This document shows, in pieces, positions 10,458-18,236 of a stretch of DNA of 64,000 nt. The position numbers were made by a program, and so were the translations under genes. The DNA comes from 73-13 sp035555435. GTDB lineage: Bacteria; Actinomycetota; Actinomycetes; Actinomycetales; Microbacteriaceae. Below the pieces are notes generated by a model that did no database searches, was not told the origin of the DNA, and saw only the letters and a program-made list of their open reading frames with translations. Numbering within the stretch: position 1 is the stretch's first letter; each line of letters begins with the position of its first letter. Location: contig DATMGN010000050.1 in NCBI GenBank assembly GCA_035555435.1, positions 7,493-71,492 on the forward strand. The letters are read 5' to 3'.

Positions 10458-12931
10458 TGACTGCCGCAGCCGACACCCTCGTCCCCGTGCCAGATGACGA
10501 GCGCATCGAGGACATCGATGTCGCCACGGAGATGCAGGGCTCGTTCCTCGAGTACGCGTATTCCGTCATCTACGCGCGGGCCCTCCCCGACGCCCGCGAC
10601 GGGCTCAAGCCCGTGCAGCGGCGGATCCTGTACCAGATGGCGCAGATGGGCCTGCTGCCCGATCGCGGGCACGTCAAGAGCGCCCGCGTCGTCGGGGACG
10701 TCATGGGACGCTTCCACCCGCACGGCGACTCGTCGATCTACGACGCCATGGTCCGGCTCGCCCAGGACTTCGCGATGCGGGTGCCGCTCGTGGACGGCCA
10801 CGGCAACTTCGGCTCCCTCGACGACGGACCGGCGGCATATCGCTACACGGAGGCACGGCTCGCGCCCGCCGCGCTCGCGCTCACAGACGGCCTCGACGAG
10901 GACGTCGTCAACTTCGTGCCCAACTTCGACAATCAGCTCCAGCAGCCCGAGGTGCTCCCCGCGGCCTTCCCCAATCTGCTCGTCAACGGCGCGAGCGGCA
11001 TCGCGGTCGGCATGGCGACCAACATGGCGCCGCACAATCTCATCGAGGTCGTCGCCGCCGCGCGACACCTGCTGCAGCACCCGGATGCGAGCCTCGCCGA
11101 GCTCATGCGCTTTGTGCCGGGCCCCGACCTGCCCACGGGCGGCTCGATCGTCGGCCTCGACGGCATTCGCGACGCGTACGAGACGGGTCGCGGCTCGTTC
11201 AAGATGCGCGCCAAGGTCTCGATCGACTCCTCGGGCCGGCGGGCGTCGCTCGTGGTGACGGAGCTGCCGTACCTCGTCGGCACCGAGAAGGTCATCGAGA
11301 AGATCAAGGACGGGGTCGGCTCCAAGCGGATCCAGGGCATCTCGAACGTCACCGACCTCACCGACCGCAAGCACGGCCTGCGGCTCATGATCGAGATCAA
11401 GACGGGCTTCAGCGCGCAGGCGGTGCTCGAGCAGCTCTACCGCGCGACGCCGCTCGAGGAGTCGTTCTCGATCAACAACGTCGCGCTCGTCGGCGGCGGA
11501 CCCCGCACGCTCGGGCTGCGCGAGCTCCTCCAGGTCTACCTCGACCACCGCATCGACGTGGTGCGGCGGCGCAGCGAGTACCGCCTCGCGAGGCGTCAGG
11601 ACCGCCTGCACCTCGTCGAAGGCCTGCTCATCGCGATCCTCGACATCGACGAGGTCATCCAGGTCATCCGCACCTCCGACGACTCTGACGAAGCGCGCGC
11701 ACGCCTCATGAGCGTCTTCGACCTCTCGCAGGCGCAGGCGGAGTACATCCTCGAGCTGCGGCTGCGTCGGCTGACCAAGTTCTCGCGCGTCGAGCTCGAG
11801 TCCGAACGCGATTCGCTCGCCGCCGAGATCCAGGCGTTGCAGGCGCTCCTCGCCGATCGGGCCAAGCTCCTCGCCCTCGTCGGCGACGAACTCGGGGAGA
11901 CCGCGGAGCGGCTCGGCACCCCGCGCCGGACGGTCCTGCTGTCCTCGGCGGCCGCCGCCGGCGGCGCGACGCCGGCCGGCGCGCGGACGGGTGCGAAGGG
12001 CCACGGCGAGCCCGTCTCCCTCGAGGTACCGGACGCCCCCTGCGAGGTCGTGCTCACGGCGACGGGCCGGATGATCCGCATCGACGAGGCGGACGGGTTG
12101 TCGGCCCCGCCGGCACCGCGACGAGGCAAGCACGATGGCGTTCGATCTCGCATCTCGACGACCGCGCGCGCCGAGCTCGGCGCCGTCACGAGTGCCGGTC
12201 GACTGGTGCGGTTCACCGCGGCCGACCTGCCGAGCGTGCCGGCGACCTCCGCGCTGCTGTCCGCCGGGGTGCGCATCGGCAACTACCTCGAGTTGGAGCG
12301 CGGCGAGCAGGTGCTCGGCCTTGTCGACCTCGCGTCCGCGGAGTCGGTCGCGATCGGCACCGCCCAGGGCGTCGTCAAGCGCCTGACGACCGACGCGTGG
12401 CCCGCCAAGCCCGCGTTCGAGGTCATCGCGCTCAAGCCGGGCGATGCGGTCGTCGGCGTGGGACAGGGGCCCGACTCCGCCGAGCTCGTGTTCATCTCCG
12501 CAGGGGCGCAGCTGCTGCACTTCCCCGCGTCGCAGGTGCGGCCGCAGGGCGTCGCGGCCGGCGGGATGGCAGGGATCAATCTCGCCGCCAAGGACCAGGT
12601 CGTGTTCTTCGGGCTCGTCGAGTCCGTCGACGACGCGGTCGTCGTCACGGTCTCCTCCCCCGACGCGACGCTCGCGGGCACCGATCCGGGTCGCGCGAAG
12701 GTGTCGCGCTTCCAGGAGTTCCCGGGCAAGGGCCGGGCGACGGGCGGGGTGCGGGCGCACGCCTTCCTCAAGGGGGAATCGGCCCTCACGCTCGCGTGGG
12801 CAGGCCGCGGACCCGCGCTCGCGAACGGCGTGGACGGGGCGATCCGCGAGCTCCCAGAGGCGGGCGCCAAGCGCGACGCGTCGGGCGCGCCGCTCGACGG
12901 GGTGGTCGGTGCGATCGGCGAGCGGCTCTGA
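10457..12931 (+). CDS. parC: Type IIA DNA topoisomerase subunit A (ParC-like)
   Basis: The 824-residue breakage-reunion subunit. GLKPVQRRILYQM and GDVMGRFHPHGDSSIYDAMVRLAQ (quinolone-resistance region) precede the active-site Tyr in AYRYTEARL near residue 137. The six-bladed C-terminal domain shows no canonical GyrA box (QRRGGKG); the nearest block is PRRGKHDGVR around residue 557. That points to a decatenating topoisomerase-IV-like paralogue, not gyrase. The partner subunit is the convergent parE at 13360-15441. Start codons of this gene and the divergent phosphodiesterase are 12 nt apart; a TAGCAT -10 candidate at 10439-10444 would give an mRNA leader of only a few bases. At the N-terminus MTAAADTLVPVPDDERIEDIDVATEM precedes the conserved core. 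Confidence 0.9.
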   Translation: MTAAADTLVPVPDDERIEDIDVATEMQGSFLEYAYSVIYARALPDARDGLKPVQRRILYQMAQMGLLPDRGHVKSARVVGDVMGRFHPHGDSSIYDAMVRLAQDFAMRVPLVDGHGNFGSLDDGPAAYRYTEARLAPAALALTDGLDEDVVNFVPNFDNQLQQPEVLPAAFPNLLVNGASGIAVGMATNMAPHNLIEVVAAARHLLQHPDASLAELMRFVPGPDLPTGGSIVGLDGIRDAYETGRGSFKMRAKVSIDSSGRRASLVVTELPYLVGTEKVIEKIKDGVGSKRIQGISNVTDLTDRKHGLRLMIEIKTGFSAQAVLEQLYRATPLEESFSINNVALVGGGPRTLGLRELLQVYLDHRIDVVRRRSEYRLARRQDRLHLVEGLLIAILDIDEVIQVIRTSDDSDEARARLMSVFDLSQAQAEYILELRLRRLTKFSRVELESERDSLAAEIQALQALLADRAKLLALVGDELGETAERLGTPRRTVLLSSAAAAGGATPAGARTGAKGHGEPVSLEVPDAPCEVVLTATGRMIRIDEADGLSAPPAPRRGKHDGVRSRISTTARAELGAVTSAGRLVRFTAADLPSVPATSALLSAGVRIGNYLELERGEQVLGLVDLASAESVAIGTAQGVVKRLTTDAWPAKPAFEVIALKPGDAVVGVGQGPDSAELVFISAGAQLLHFPASQVRPQGVAAGGMAGINLAAKDQVVFFGLVESVDDAVVVTVSSPDATLAGTDPGRAKVSRFQEFPGKGRATGGVRAHAFLKGESALTLAWAGRGPALANGVDGAIRELPEAGAKRDASGAPLDGVVGAIGERL

Positions 12932-12937
12932 GACCGC

Positions 12938-13273
12938 TCAGCGACCGCTCTCGTCGACCATCGCCGAGCCCATGAGCACGATCCAGCGGTTCGCGTCGTC
13001 GATGCTGATCTCGAGCGGCTCGCCCGTGCGCGTCTCCACCCGGAGCCAGGTCGTGTCGTCCTGCCCGTAGCGCACGAGGCCTGCCGAGAACTGCGTGTCC
13101 TGGATCGATGCGACGCCGCCGTCGGTCGAATGGACCACGCGGCGAGCTTTGAGGTCGGCCACGCGTCGCAGCCCGCGATGCACGCGGGCGCCGGGGGCGT
13201 CGTCCTCGTGCCCGCTCACGCACCAAGGCGGGCACGGCGAATCCGTGCCTTGAGAGACGCCCTCGTCCGTCAC
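12938..13273 (-). CDS. Small hypothetical protein with CPPWC motif (DUF6907-like)
   Basis: About 111 residues. The N-terminal CPPWCVSGHE motif resembles the short Cys/His motif of actinobacterial DUF6907-like proteins; the rest contains VRYGQDDTTWLRVETRTGEPLEISIDDANRW. The GTG at 13273 is chosen because AAGGGG lies about 9 nt upstream; a longer frame begins at 13324. It lies 86 nt downstream of parE on the same strand and 6 nt from the convergent parC stop, so it is wedged between the two topoisomerase genes. Function unknown; a structural zinc site is possible but only two Cys and one His are in the motif. Confidence 0.65.
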   Translation of the reverse strand: MTDEGVSQGTDSPCPPWCVSGHEDDAPGARVHRGLRRVADLKARRVVHSTDGGVASIQDTQFSAGLVRYGQDDTTWLRVETRTGEPLEISIDDANRWIVLMGSAMVDESGR

Positions 13274-13359
13274 GCCATCCACCCCTTGCCGTCGCACCAC
13301 CCTCGAACGGGTGACGCCCGCCACCGTACACGATCGCCGCGCGAGCGCCCGGCCTGGAC

Positions 13360-15441
13360 TCAGGCGTCCACGCGCGCGCGGTCGAAGCCTTCGCCCGCGA
13401 CGATGATCTCCTTGCGGCCGGCGACGTCGTTGCCCATGAGCAGCTCGAAGATCGCCTCGGCGGCGGCACCGTCCTCGACGCGCATCCGCCGCAGTTTGCG
13501 GCCGCGGCGATCCATGGTCGTCGTCGCGAGCTGATCGGCGTCCATCTCCCCGAGCCCCTTGTAGCGCTGAATCGGGTCCTGGTAGCTGCGCCCCGCCTTG
13601 CGCAGCCCCGCGAGGAGGGTCTGCAGCTCGGTCTCCGAGTAGGTGTAGACGACCTCGTTCGGCTTCGTGCCGGGGTGGCGGATGACGACGCGGTGCAGCG
13701 GCGGCACGGCCGCGTAGACGCGGCCCTCATCCAGTAGCGGGCGCATGTACTTGTGGAAGAGCGTCAGCAGCAGGGTGCGGATGTGCGCGCCGTCGACATC
13801 GGCGTCCGACATGATGATGACCTTGCCGTAGCGGGCCGCGTCGAGCTCGAACGATCGACCGGAGCCTCCGCCGATCACCTGGATGATCGCCGCGCACTCG
13901 GCGTTCGACAGCATGTCGGCGATCGAGGCCTTCTGCACGTTGAGGATCTTGCCCCGGATCGGCAGCAGCGCTTGGTACTCGGAGTCACGTGCGAGCTTGG
14001 CGGTGCCGAGGGCGGAGTCGCCCTCGACGATGAAGAGCTCACTGCGCGCGACGTCGTTGGATCGGCAGTCGACCAGTTTCGCCGGCAGGGTCGAGGACTC
14101 GAGCGCGTTCTTCCGGCGCTGCGTCTCCTTGTGGGCGCGCGCCGACAGCCGCGCCTTCATCTCGGCCACGACCTTGTCGAGCAGGATGCCCGTCTGGGTC
14201 TTGTCGTCCCGGCGGGAGGAGTCGAAGCGGGCCTGCAGGCCCTGTGTCAGGACGCTCGCGACGATCTGGCGCACCGCGGGGGTGCCGAGGACTTCCTTCG
14301 TCTGTCCTTCGAACTGCGGCTCGGGGAGCCGCACGGTGAGCACCGCGGTCAAGCCGGCGAGGACGTCGTCCTTCTCGAGCTTGTCGCTGCCGAGCTTGAG
14401 CCGCCGCGACTGCTTGTCCGCCGCACCCCGCAGGTAGCGCAGCAGGCCCTGCTCGAACCCCGCGACGTGCGTGCCGCCCTTCGGCGTCGCGATGATGTTG
14501 ACGAAGGACCGCACGACGCTGTCGTACCCCGTGCCCCAGCGCAATGCGAGGTCGACGTGGCACTCCCGCTCGACCTCGCGCGAGACCATGTGGCCGGCGT
14601 CGTCGAGCACGGGAATCGTCTCACTGAAGCGTCCGGTGCCCTGGATCCGCCAGGTGTCGGTGACGGGCGCGTCGGGTGCAAGGTGATCCGCGAACTCGCT
14701 GATGCCGCCGGCGAAGTGGAAGCGCTCACGGTGAGGCCCGCCCTGCGCGGTCCGGTCGACGAGCTCGAGCGCGAGGTCCGGGACGAGGAACGCGGTCTGG
14801 CGGAGTCGGTCGGTCAGCTCCGCCGGCTGGAACGCCGCGCCCTTGGTGAAGATCTGCGGGTCCGCCCAGTAGCGCACGCGAGTCCCGGTCGTGCCCTTCG
14901 CGACCTTGCCGACGATGCGCAGCTCGCTCGAGTCGTCGAACGGGGTGAACGGGGCGTCGGGGCGCGGCCCCTCCGGTCCGTCGGCGAACACGCCGGGCTC
15001 GCCCCGGTGGAACGACATCGCCCAGGTGCGCCCGTCGCGGTCGACCTCGACGTCGAGTCGCTCCGAGAGCGCGTTGACGACGGATGCGCCGACGCCGTGG
15101 AGGCCGCCGGAGGCCGCATAGGAGCCGCTGCCGAACTTGCCTCCGGCGTGCAGCTTCGTCAGGACCACTTCGACACCGGTGAGGCCCGTCTTCGGCTCGA
15201 CGTCGACGGGGATGCCACGCCCGTGGTCGCGGACCTCCACGGAGCCGTCGGCGTGCAGGTCGACCTCGATCGTCGACCCGTGTCCCGCGAGCGCCTCATC
15301 GACCGAGTTGTCGATGATCTCCCACAGGCAGTGCATGAGCCCGCGCGAGTCCGTCGAGCCGATGTACATGCCCGGGCGCTTGCGCACCGCCTCGAGTCCT
15401 TCGAGGACGGAGAGATGCCTCGCGGAGTACTCGGTTGCCAC
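13360..15441 (-). CDS. parE: Type IIA DNA topoisomerase subunit B (ParE-like)
   Basis: The 693-residue ATPase subunit. GHKL motifs are EIIDNSVDEALAGH (Mg-ATP Asn/Glu), VEVRDHGRGIP and GGLHGVGASVVNALS; the TOPRIM domain shows FIVEGDSALGTAK (normally EGDSA) and MSDADVDGAHIRTLLLT; the C-terminus has QRYKGLGEMDADQL. Partner of the ParC-like subunit; together they form a second type IIA enzyme besides gyrase (gyrA/gyrB are not in the window). The GTG at 15439-15441 follows a TAGGCT -10 box by 6 nt. Unlike most parE-parC pairs, it faces parC convergently. Confidence 0.92.
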   Translation of the reverse strand: MATEYSARHLSVLEGLEAVRKRPGMYIGSTDSRGLMHCLWEIIDNSVDEALAGHGSTIEVDLHADGSVEVRDHGRGIPVDVEPKTGLTGVEVVLTKLHAGGKFGSGSYAASGGLHGVGASVVNALSERLDVEVDRDGRTWAMSFHRGEPGVFADGPEGPRPDAPFTPFDDSSELRIVGKVAKGTTGTRVRYWADPQIFTKGAAFQPAELTDRLRQTAFLVPDLALELVDRTAQGGPHRERFHFAGGISEFADHLAPDAPVTDTWRIQGTGRFSETIPVLDDAGHMVSREVERECHVDLALRWGTGYDSVVRSFVNIIATPKGGTHVAGFEQGLLRYLRGAADKQSRRLKLGSDKLEKDDVLAGLTAVLTVRLPEPQFEGQTKEVLGTPAVRQIVASVLTQGLQARFDSSRRDDKTQTGILLDKVVAEMKARLSARAHKETQRRKNALESSTLPAKLVDCRSNDVARSELFIVEGDSALGTAKLARDSEYQALLPIRGKILNVQKASIADMLSNAECAAIIQVIGGGSGRSFELDAARYGKVIIMSDADVDGAHIRTLLLTLFHKYMRPLLDEGRVYAAVPPLHRVVIRHPGTKPNEVVYTYSETELQTLLAGLRKAGRSYQDPIQRYKGLGEMDADQLATTTMDRRGRKLRRMRVEDGAAAEAIFELLMGNDVAGRKEIIVAGEGFDRARVDA

Positions 15442-15447
15442 CGTTCG

Positions 15448-15453
15448 AGCCTA
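15448..15453 (-). promoter_or_regulatory. -10 box of parE (leaderless)
   Basis: TAGGCT on the minus strand ends 6 nt before the parE GTG. Confidence 0.6.
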
Positions 15454-15499
15454 CGCGCGACCCCCGACGCCGCCCGTCAGCGAAACGGCGCTGAGCCGA

Positions 15500-16078
15500 T
15501 CATCGCGAGCCGCGCTCGATCCACTTGTCGACGACCGGCGGCGCGTAGGCGTCGATCGCCGCGAGCAGGTCGGGCAGCTCGCGTTCCACGATGAGCATGT
15601 CCCGGTGCACCGGCTTGACGAACTGCTCGCGCACCACCTCGTCGAGAAACACCGCGAGCGAGTCGTAGTAGCCGTCGACATTGAAGAGCGCGCAAGGCTT
15701 CCGGTGGTGCCCGAGCTGCGCCCACGTCCATACCTCGAAGAGCTCCTCGAGCGTCCCGACGCCGCCCGGCAACGCGATGAAGCCGTCGGAGAGATCCGCC
15801 ATGAGCGCCTTGCGCTCGTGCATGGAGCCGACGACCCGCAGGTCGCTGAGGCCCGGGTGACCGACCTCCTTGTCGATGAGCGACTGCGGCATCACGCCGA
15901 CGACCTCGCCGCCCGCACCGAGCGCCGCATCCGCGATCGTCCCCATCAGGCCGACCGAGGCGCCGCCGTAGACGAGGCCGATGCCCGCCTCGGCGAGCGC
16001 CTCGCCGAGGCCGCGCGCCGCCTCCGTGTACGCGGGCCTGCGCCCGGAGCTCGAACCGGAGAAGACGCACAAACGCAT
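15500..16078 (-). CDS. LOG-family protein (TIGR00730; cytokinin riboside 5'-monophosphate phosphoribohydrolase type)
   Basis: A 192-residue Rossmann-like protein with the LOG signatures: CVFSGSSSGRRPAY at the N-terminus, VYGGASVGLMGTIADAAL, the MHERKALM stretch, and PGGVGTLEELFEVWTW, the catalytic PGGxGTxxE motif. Family members release a nucleobase from nucleoside 5'-monophosphates; the bacterial physiological substrate is usually unknown. The ATG at 16078 is supported by the TAGGGT box 7 nt upstream; a longer frame reaches 16141 but adds an unrelated Arg-rich segment. Confidence 0.9.
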   Translation of the reverse strand: MRLCVFSGSSSGRRPAYTEAARGLGEALAEAGIGLVYGGASVGLMGTIADAALGAGGEVVGVMPQSLIDKEVGHPGLSDLRVVGSMHERKALMADLSDGFIALPGGVGTLEELFEVWTWAQLGHHRKPCALFNVDGYYDSLAVFLDEVVREQFVKPVHRDMLIVERELPDLLAAIDAYAPPVVDKWIERGSR

Positions 16079-16085
16079 GCGGACG

Positions 16086-16091
16086 ACCCTA
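16086..16091 (-). promoter_or_regulatory. -10 box of the LOG-family gene (leaderless)
   Basis: TAGGGT on the minus strand ends 7 nt before the ATG at 16078. Confidence 0.55.
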
Positions 16092-16214
16092 ACCACCGGC
16101 AAGCGGCTACGCCGGGAGCGAAACAGTGACGCGTCTGACACGGTCTCGCAGGCTCGGTGTGTTTACATCTAGGCACGACAAACCGCGGAACGGACGACAG
16201 CGAAGGGGCGGGAC

Positions 16215-16445
16215 ATGACACAGATCGCCGACGGCATCACGGCCGACGAGACCGCGACCCACGAGCTGACCGCGCTCGACCGCTGCGACTCCTGCGGCGC
16301 GCAGGCCTATGTCCGGGTCACGCTCGCGTCCGGGGTGCTCTATTTCTGCGCGCACCACGGTACGAAGTTCCGCGACAAGCTCTCGGACTCCGCGCTCGAC
16401 TGGCACGACGAGTCGAGCCGCCTGCTCGCCGACGCCGCCGTCTGA
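16215..16445 (+). CDS. DUF7455-type small Cys/His protein
   Basis: Seventy-six residues with the block LDRCDSCGAQAYVRVTLASG followed by YFCAHHGTKF, which offers CxxC plus CxHH as a likely zinc site. Short proteins of this type are widespread in actinobacteria, commonly encoded close to the principal sigma factor gene as here (sigA is 3 kb away). The ATG follows a purine-rich GAAGGGGCGGG Shine-Dalgarno, unlike many neighbours that look leaderless. Function unknown. Confidence 0.82.
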   Translation: MTQIADGITADETATHELTALDRCDSCGAQAYVRVTLASGVLYFCAHHGTKFRDKLSDSALDWHDESSRLLADAAV

Positions 16446-16476
16446 CGGCCGCCGCGGGACGCGGCATATCGAGACC

Positions 16477-16482
16477 TAGACT
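16477..16482 (+). promoter_or_regulatory. -10 box of the ATP-grasp gene (leaderless)
   Basis: TAGACT ends 6 nt before the GTG at 16489, so the transcript is predicted to begin at or next to the start codon. Confidence 0.6.
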
Positions 16483-16488
16483 CGATTC

Positions 16489-17487
16489 GTGAAGCGCGTC
16501 AAGTACTACCTGGCTCGGCTTCGCAGTCTCGACACGGCCAACATGCGCCGAGTCGCCCGGGAGATCGCCGCGCGCACCGGCCGCTCGCGGCTGTCGATCC
16601 TCATCGACATGGTGCGCTGCTCGATCAAGTACGGGGCCGGCTACCTCGACTATGAGGAGTACGAGTTCTACCTGCTCAGCGACGCCGAGCGCGCGACGTT
16701 CATGACGAGCACGCACTTCGACCGGATCGCGGCCCGCCACAATGAGCCGGAGTACCGCCACCTGCTCGCCGACAAGGCCGAGTTCAACGCCCTGTTCGAC
16801 CGCTACCTCGGCCGCGAGTGGCTCGACGCCCGCACCGCGACCCCGCACGAGATCGCCGCGTTCTTCCAGCGCCACCCGGTCGTCATGGTCAAACAGCCCG
16901 ACTCTGTCCACGGGCACGGCGTCTCGCGACGCACCGCGGCCGACGCGGCCGACCCGGTCGCGTTCCGCGAGGCGCTCATCGACAGCGGCCACATCCTCAT
17001 CGAGGAGTTCATCACCCAGCACGCCGAGCTCGCCGCGCTCGCTCCGCGCAGCGTCAACACGCTCCGCGTCATCACGTTCTTCGACGGCGAGCGTCTCCAC
17101 GTCCTCGCCGCCGCCCTCAAGCTCGGCAACGACGCCGACGTCGACAACTTCGGCTCCGGCGGGATGTACACGATCCTCGACGACGAAGGGGTCGCGCGGT
17201 ATCCCGCGTTCGACATCCTGTCGCGCACCTACGCGGAGCATCCGGTCACGGGCAGGCCGATCGTCGGCTTCCGGGTGCCGCGCTACGAGGAGATCATCCG
17301 CACCCTGGACGAGGCGGCCCGCGTCGTCCCCCAGGTCCGCTTCGTGGGCTGGGATGTCGCGGTGCTGCCGGACGGCGTGGCAATCGTCGAGGGGAACTGG
17401 AACACAGGCGGGTTCCAGATGAAGCCGAGCCTCACGGGCGTCAAGACGGGCCTCATGCCCCGCTTCCGCGAGGTCATCGACTTCTAG
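16489..17487 (+). CDS. Sugar-transfer-associated ATP-grasp protein
   Basis: A 332-residue protein matching the ATP-grasp family found with exopolysaccharide and sugar-transfer genes. The N-terminal helical part (MVRCSIKYGAGYLDYEEYEF, then LLADKAEFNALFDRYLGREW) leads into an ATP-grasp fold with VVMVKQPDSVHGHGV, ILIEEFITQHAELAAL, RSVNTLRVITFFDGERLHV and a terminal VEGNWNTGGFQMKPS (metal-binding Asn/Glu region). Expected chemistry is ATP-dependent ligation of a carboxylate to an amine or other nucleophile; the substrate is unknown. Its TAG stop shares the palindrome CTAG with the convergent gatD stop (17484-17487). No polysaccharide locus surrounds it here, but cell-wall-type genes (murT-gatD) lie next to it. 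Confidence 0.82.
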   Translation: MKRVKYYLARLRSLDTANMRRVAREIAARTGRSRLSILIDMVRCSIKYGAGYLDYEEYEFYLLSDAERATFMTSTHFDRIAARHNEPEYRHLLADKAEFNALFDRYLGREWLDARTATPHEIAAFFQRHPVVMVKQPDSVHGHGVSRRTAADAADPVAFREALIDSGHILIEEFITQHAELAALAPRSVNTLRVITFFDGERLHVLAAALKLGNDADVDNFGSGGMYTILDDEGVARYPAFDILSRTYAEHPVTGRPIVGFRVPRYEEIIRTLDEAARVVPQVRFVGWDVAVLPDGVAIVEGNWNTGGFQMKPSLTGVKTGLMPRFREVIDF

Positions 17488-18236
17488 TCGGGTGGCGGCT
17501 GGTCGAGGCGCTGCGCGAGCGAGGCCCGCGCCCTCCGGGCGAGCGCGTCGACATGCTCGTGCTGGGCTGCATGGCGGTAGTCCTCGGCGAGACCGCGACG
17601 GCGCAGCCCCGAGCGGATGAACGCGTCGGCGAAGACCGGATTCTTCGGCAGTATCGGCCCGTGCGCGTGCGAGCCGTAGACACTGCCGAGCTCGGTGCCT
17701 TCGGGCTCGCCCGCGGCCGCCGCCCAGGGGCCCCGCTCGACGAGCCCGAGCGCCGTCGCGTCGTCGTCGATGAGCACGCGCTGCGCGAGGTTGACGTAGC
17801 CGTGGAGGACGCCGTGCCGCGTCGAGCGCACGACGAGCGGTCCCGTCGCGAGGCCGTCGAGCGCGACGGCACGACCCGTGACGAGGCCGAGCCCGTCGCG
17901 TGCCGCCGACTCCCCCGGGAGATGCACGGAGCGAGCGCTCAGCGCGTAGCCGCCCGCGACCGCGAGATAGCCGACACCCGCCGCGACCCAGTCGGTCAGG
18001 CGATCGCGTTCTGCGAGCAGGTGCGGCAGCGCGTCCCGCTGCGCCGGGATCGACCCGCCGCCGACGAGGACGAAGTCGGGCGCCTCGCCGGGCCACGGCT
18101 CCCCCGCTGCCACCCGCTCGATGCGCACATCGAACCCCGACCACTCGAGCCGGCGGCCCAGCGCGAGCGTGTTGCCACTGTCGCCGTTCTGGTCGAAGTG
18201 CCCCGCGAAGACCTCGAGGATCCGAATCGCACTCAC
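17484..18236 (-). CDS. gatD: GatD-like type 1 glutamine amidotransferase lacking the catalytic Cys
   Basis: In other Gram-positives GatD is the glutaminase that feeds ammonia to MurT for amidating D-Glu in lipid II. This 250-residue protein has the family layout: FAGHFDQNGDSGNTLAL, VLVGGGSIPAQ, and YGSHAHGPILPKNP with the expected His (residue 192). At the nucleophile elbow, where the family has CGGYQ, it reads YLAVAGGYALS: residue 94 is Ala (codon 17955-17957). There is no Cys anywhere in the protein. It therefore cannot work as a Cys-dependent glutaminase, although the fold seems intact. The GTG start overlaps the murT stop (GTGA). No frameshift or decay is visible and GC3 is normal, so it looks maintained. 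It may serve as a structural partner of MurT. Confidence 0.85.
   Translation of the reverse strand: MSAIRILEVFAGHFDQNGDSGNTLALGRRLEWSGFDVRIERVAAGEPWPGEAPDFVLVGGGSIPAQRDALPHLLAERDRLTDWVAAGVGYLAVAGGYALSARSVHLPGESAARDGLGLVTGRAVALDGLATGPLVVRSTRHGVLHGYVNLAQRVLIDDDATALGLVERGPWAAAAGEPEGTELGSVYGSHAHGPILPKNPVFADAFIRSGLRRRGLAEDYRHAAQHEHVDALARRARASLAQRLDQPPPD

Noticed and set aside
9314..12760. A minus-strand frame of 1,148 codons including the phosphodiesterase
   Set aside because: The part upstream of 10444 lies opposite parC and is low-complexity; the ATG at 10444 has a TAGGAT box 7 nt away.
17484..18236. Calling gatD a pseudogene because the catalytic Cys is missing
   Set aside because: The frame is complete, other family motifs are kept, codon use is normal and it overlaps murT. 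Loss of only the catalytic residue points to a changed role.
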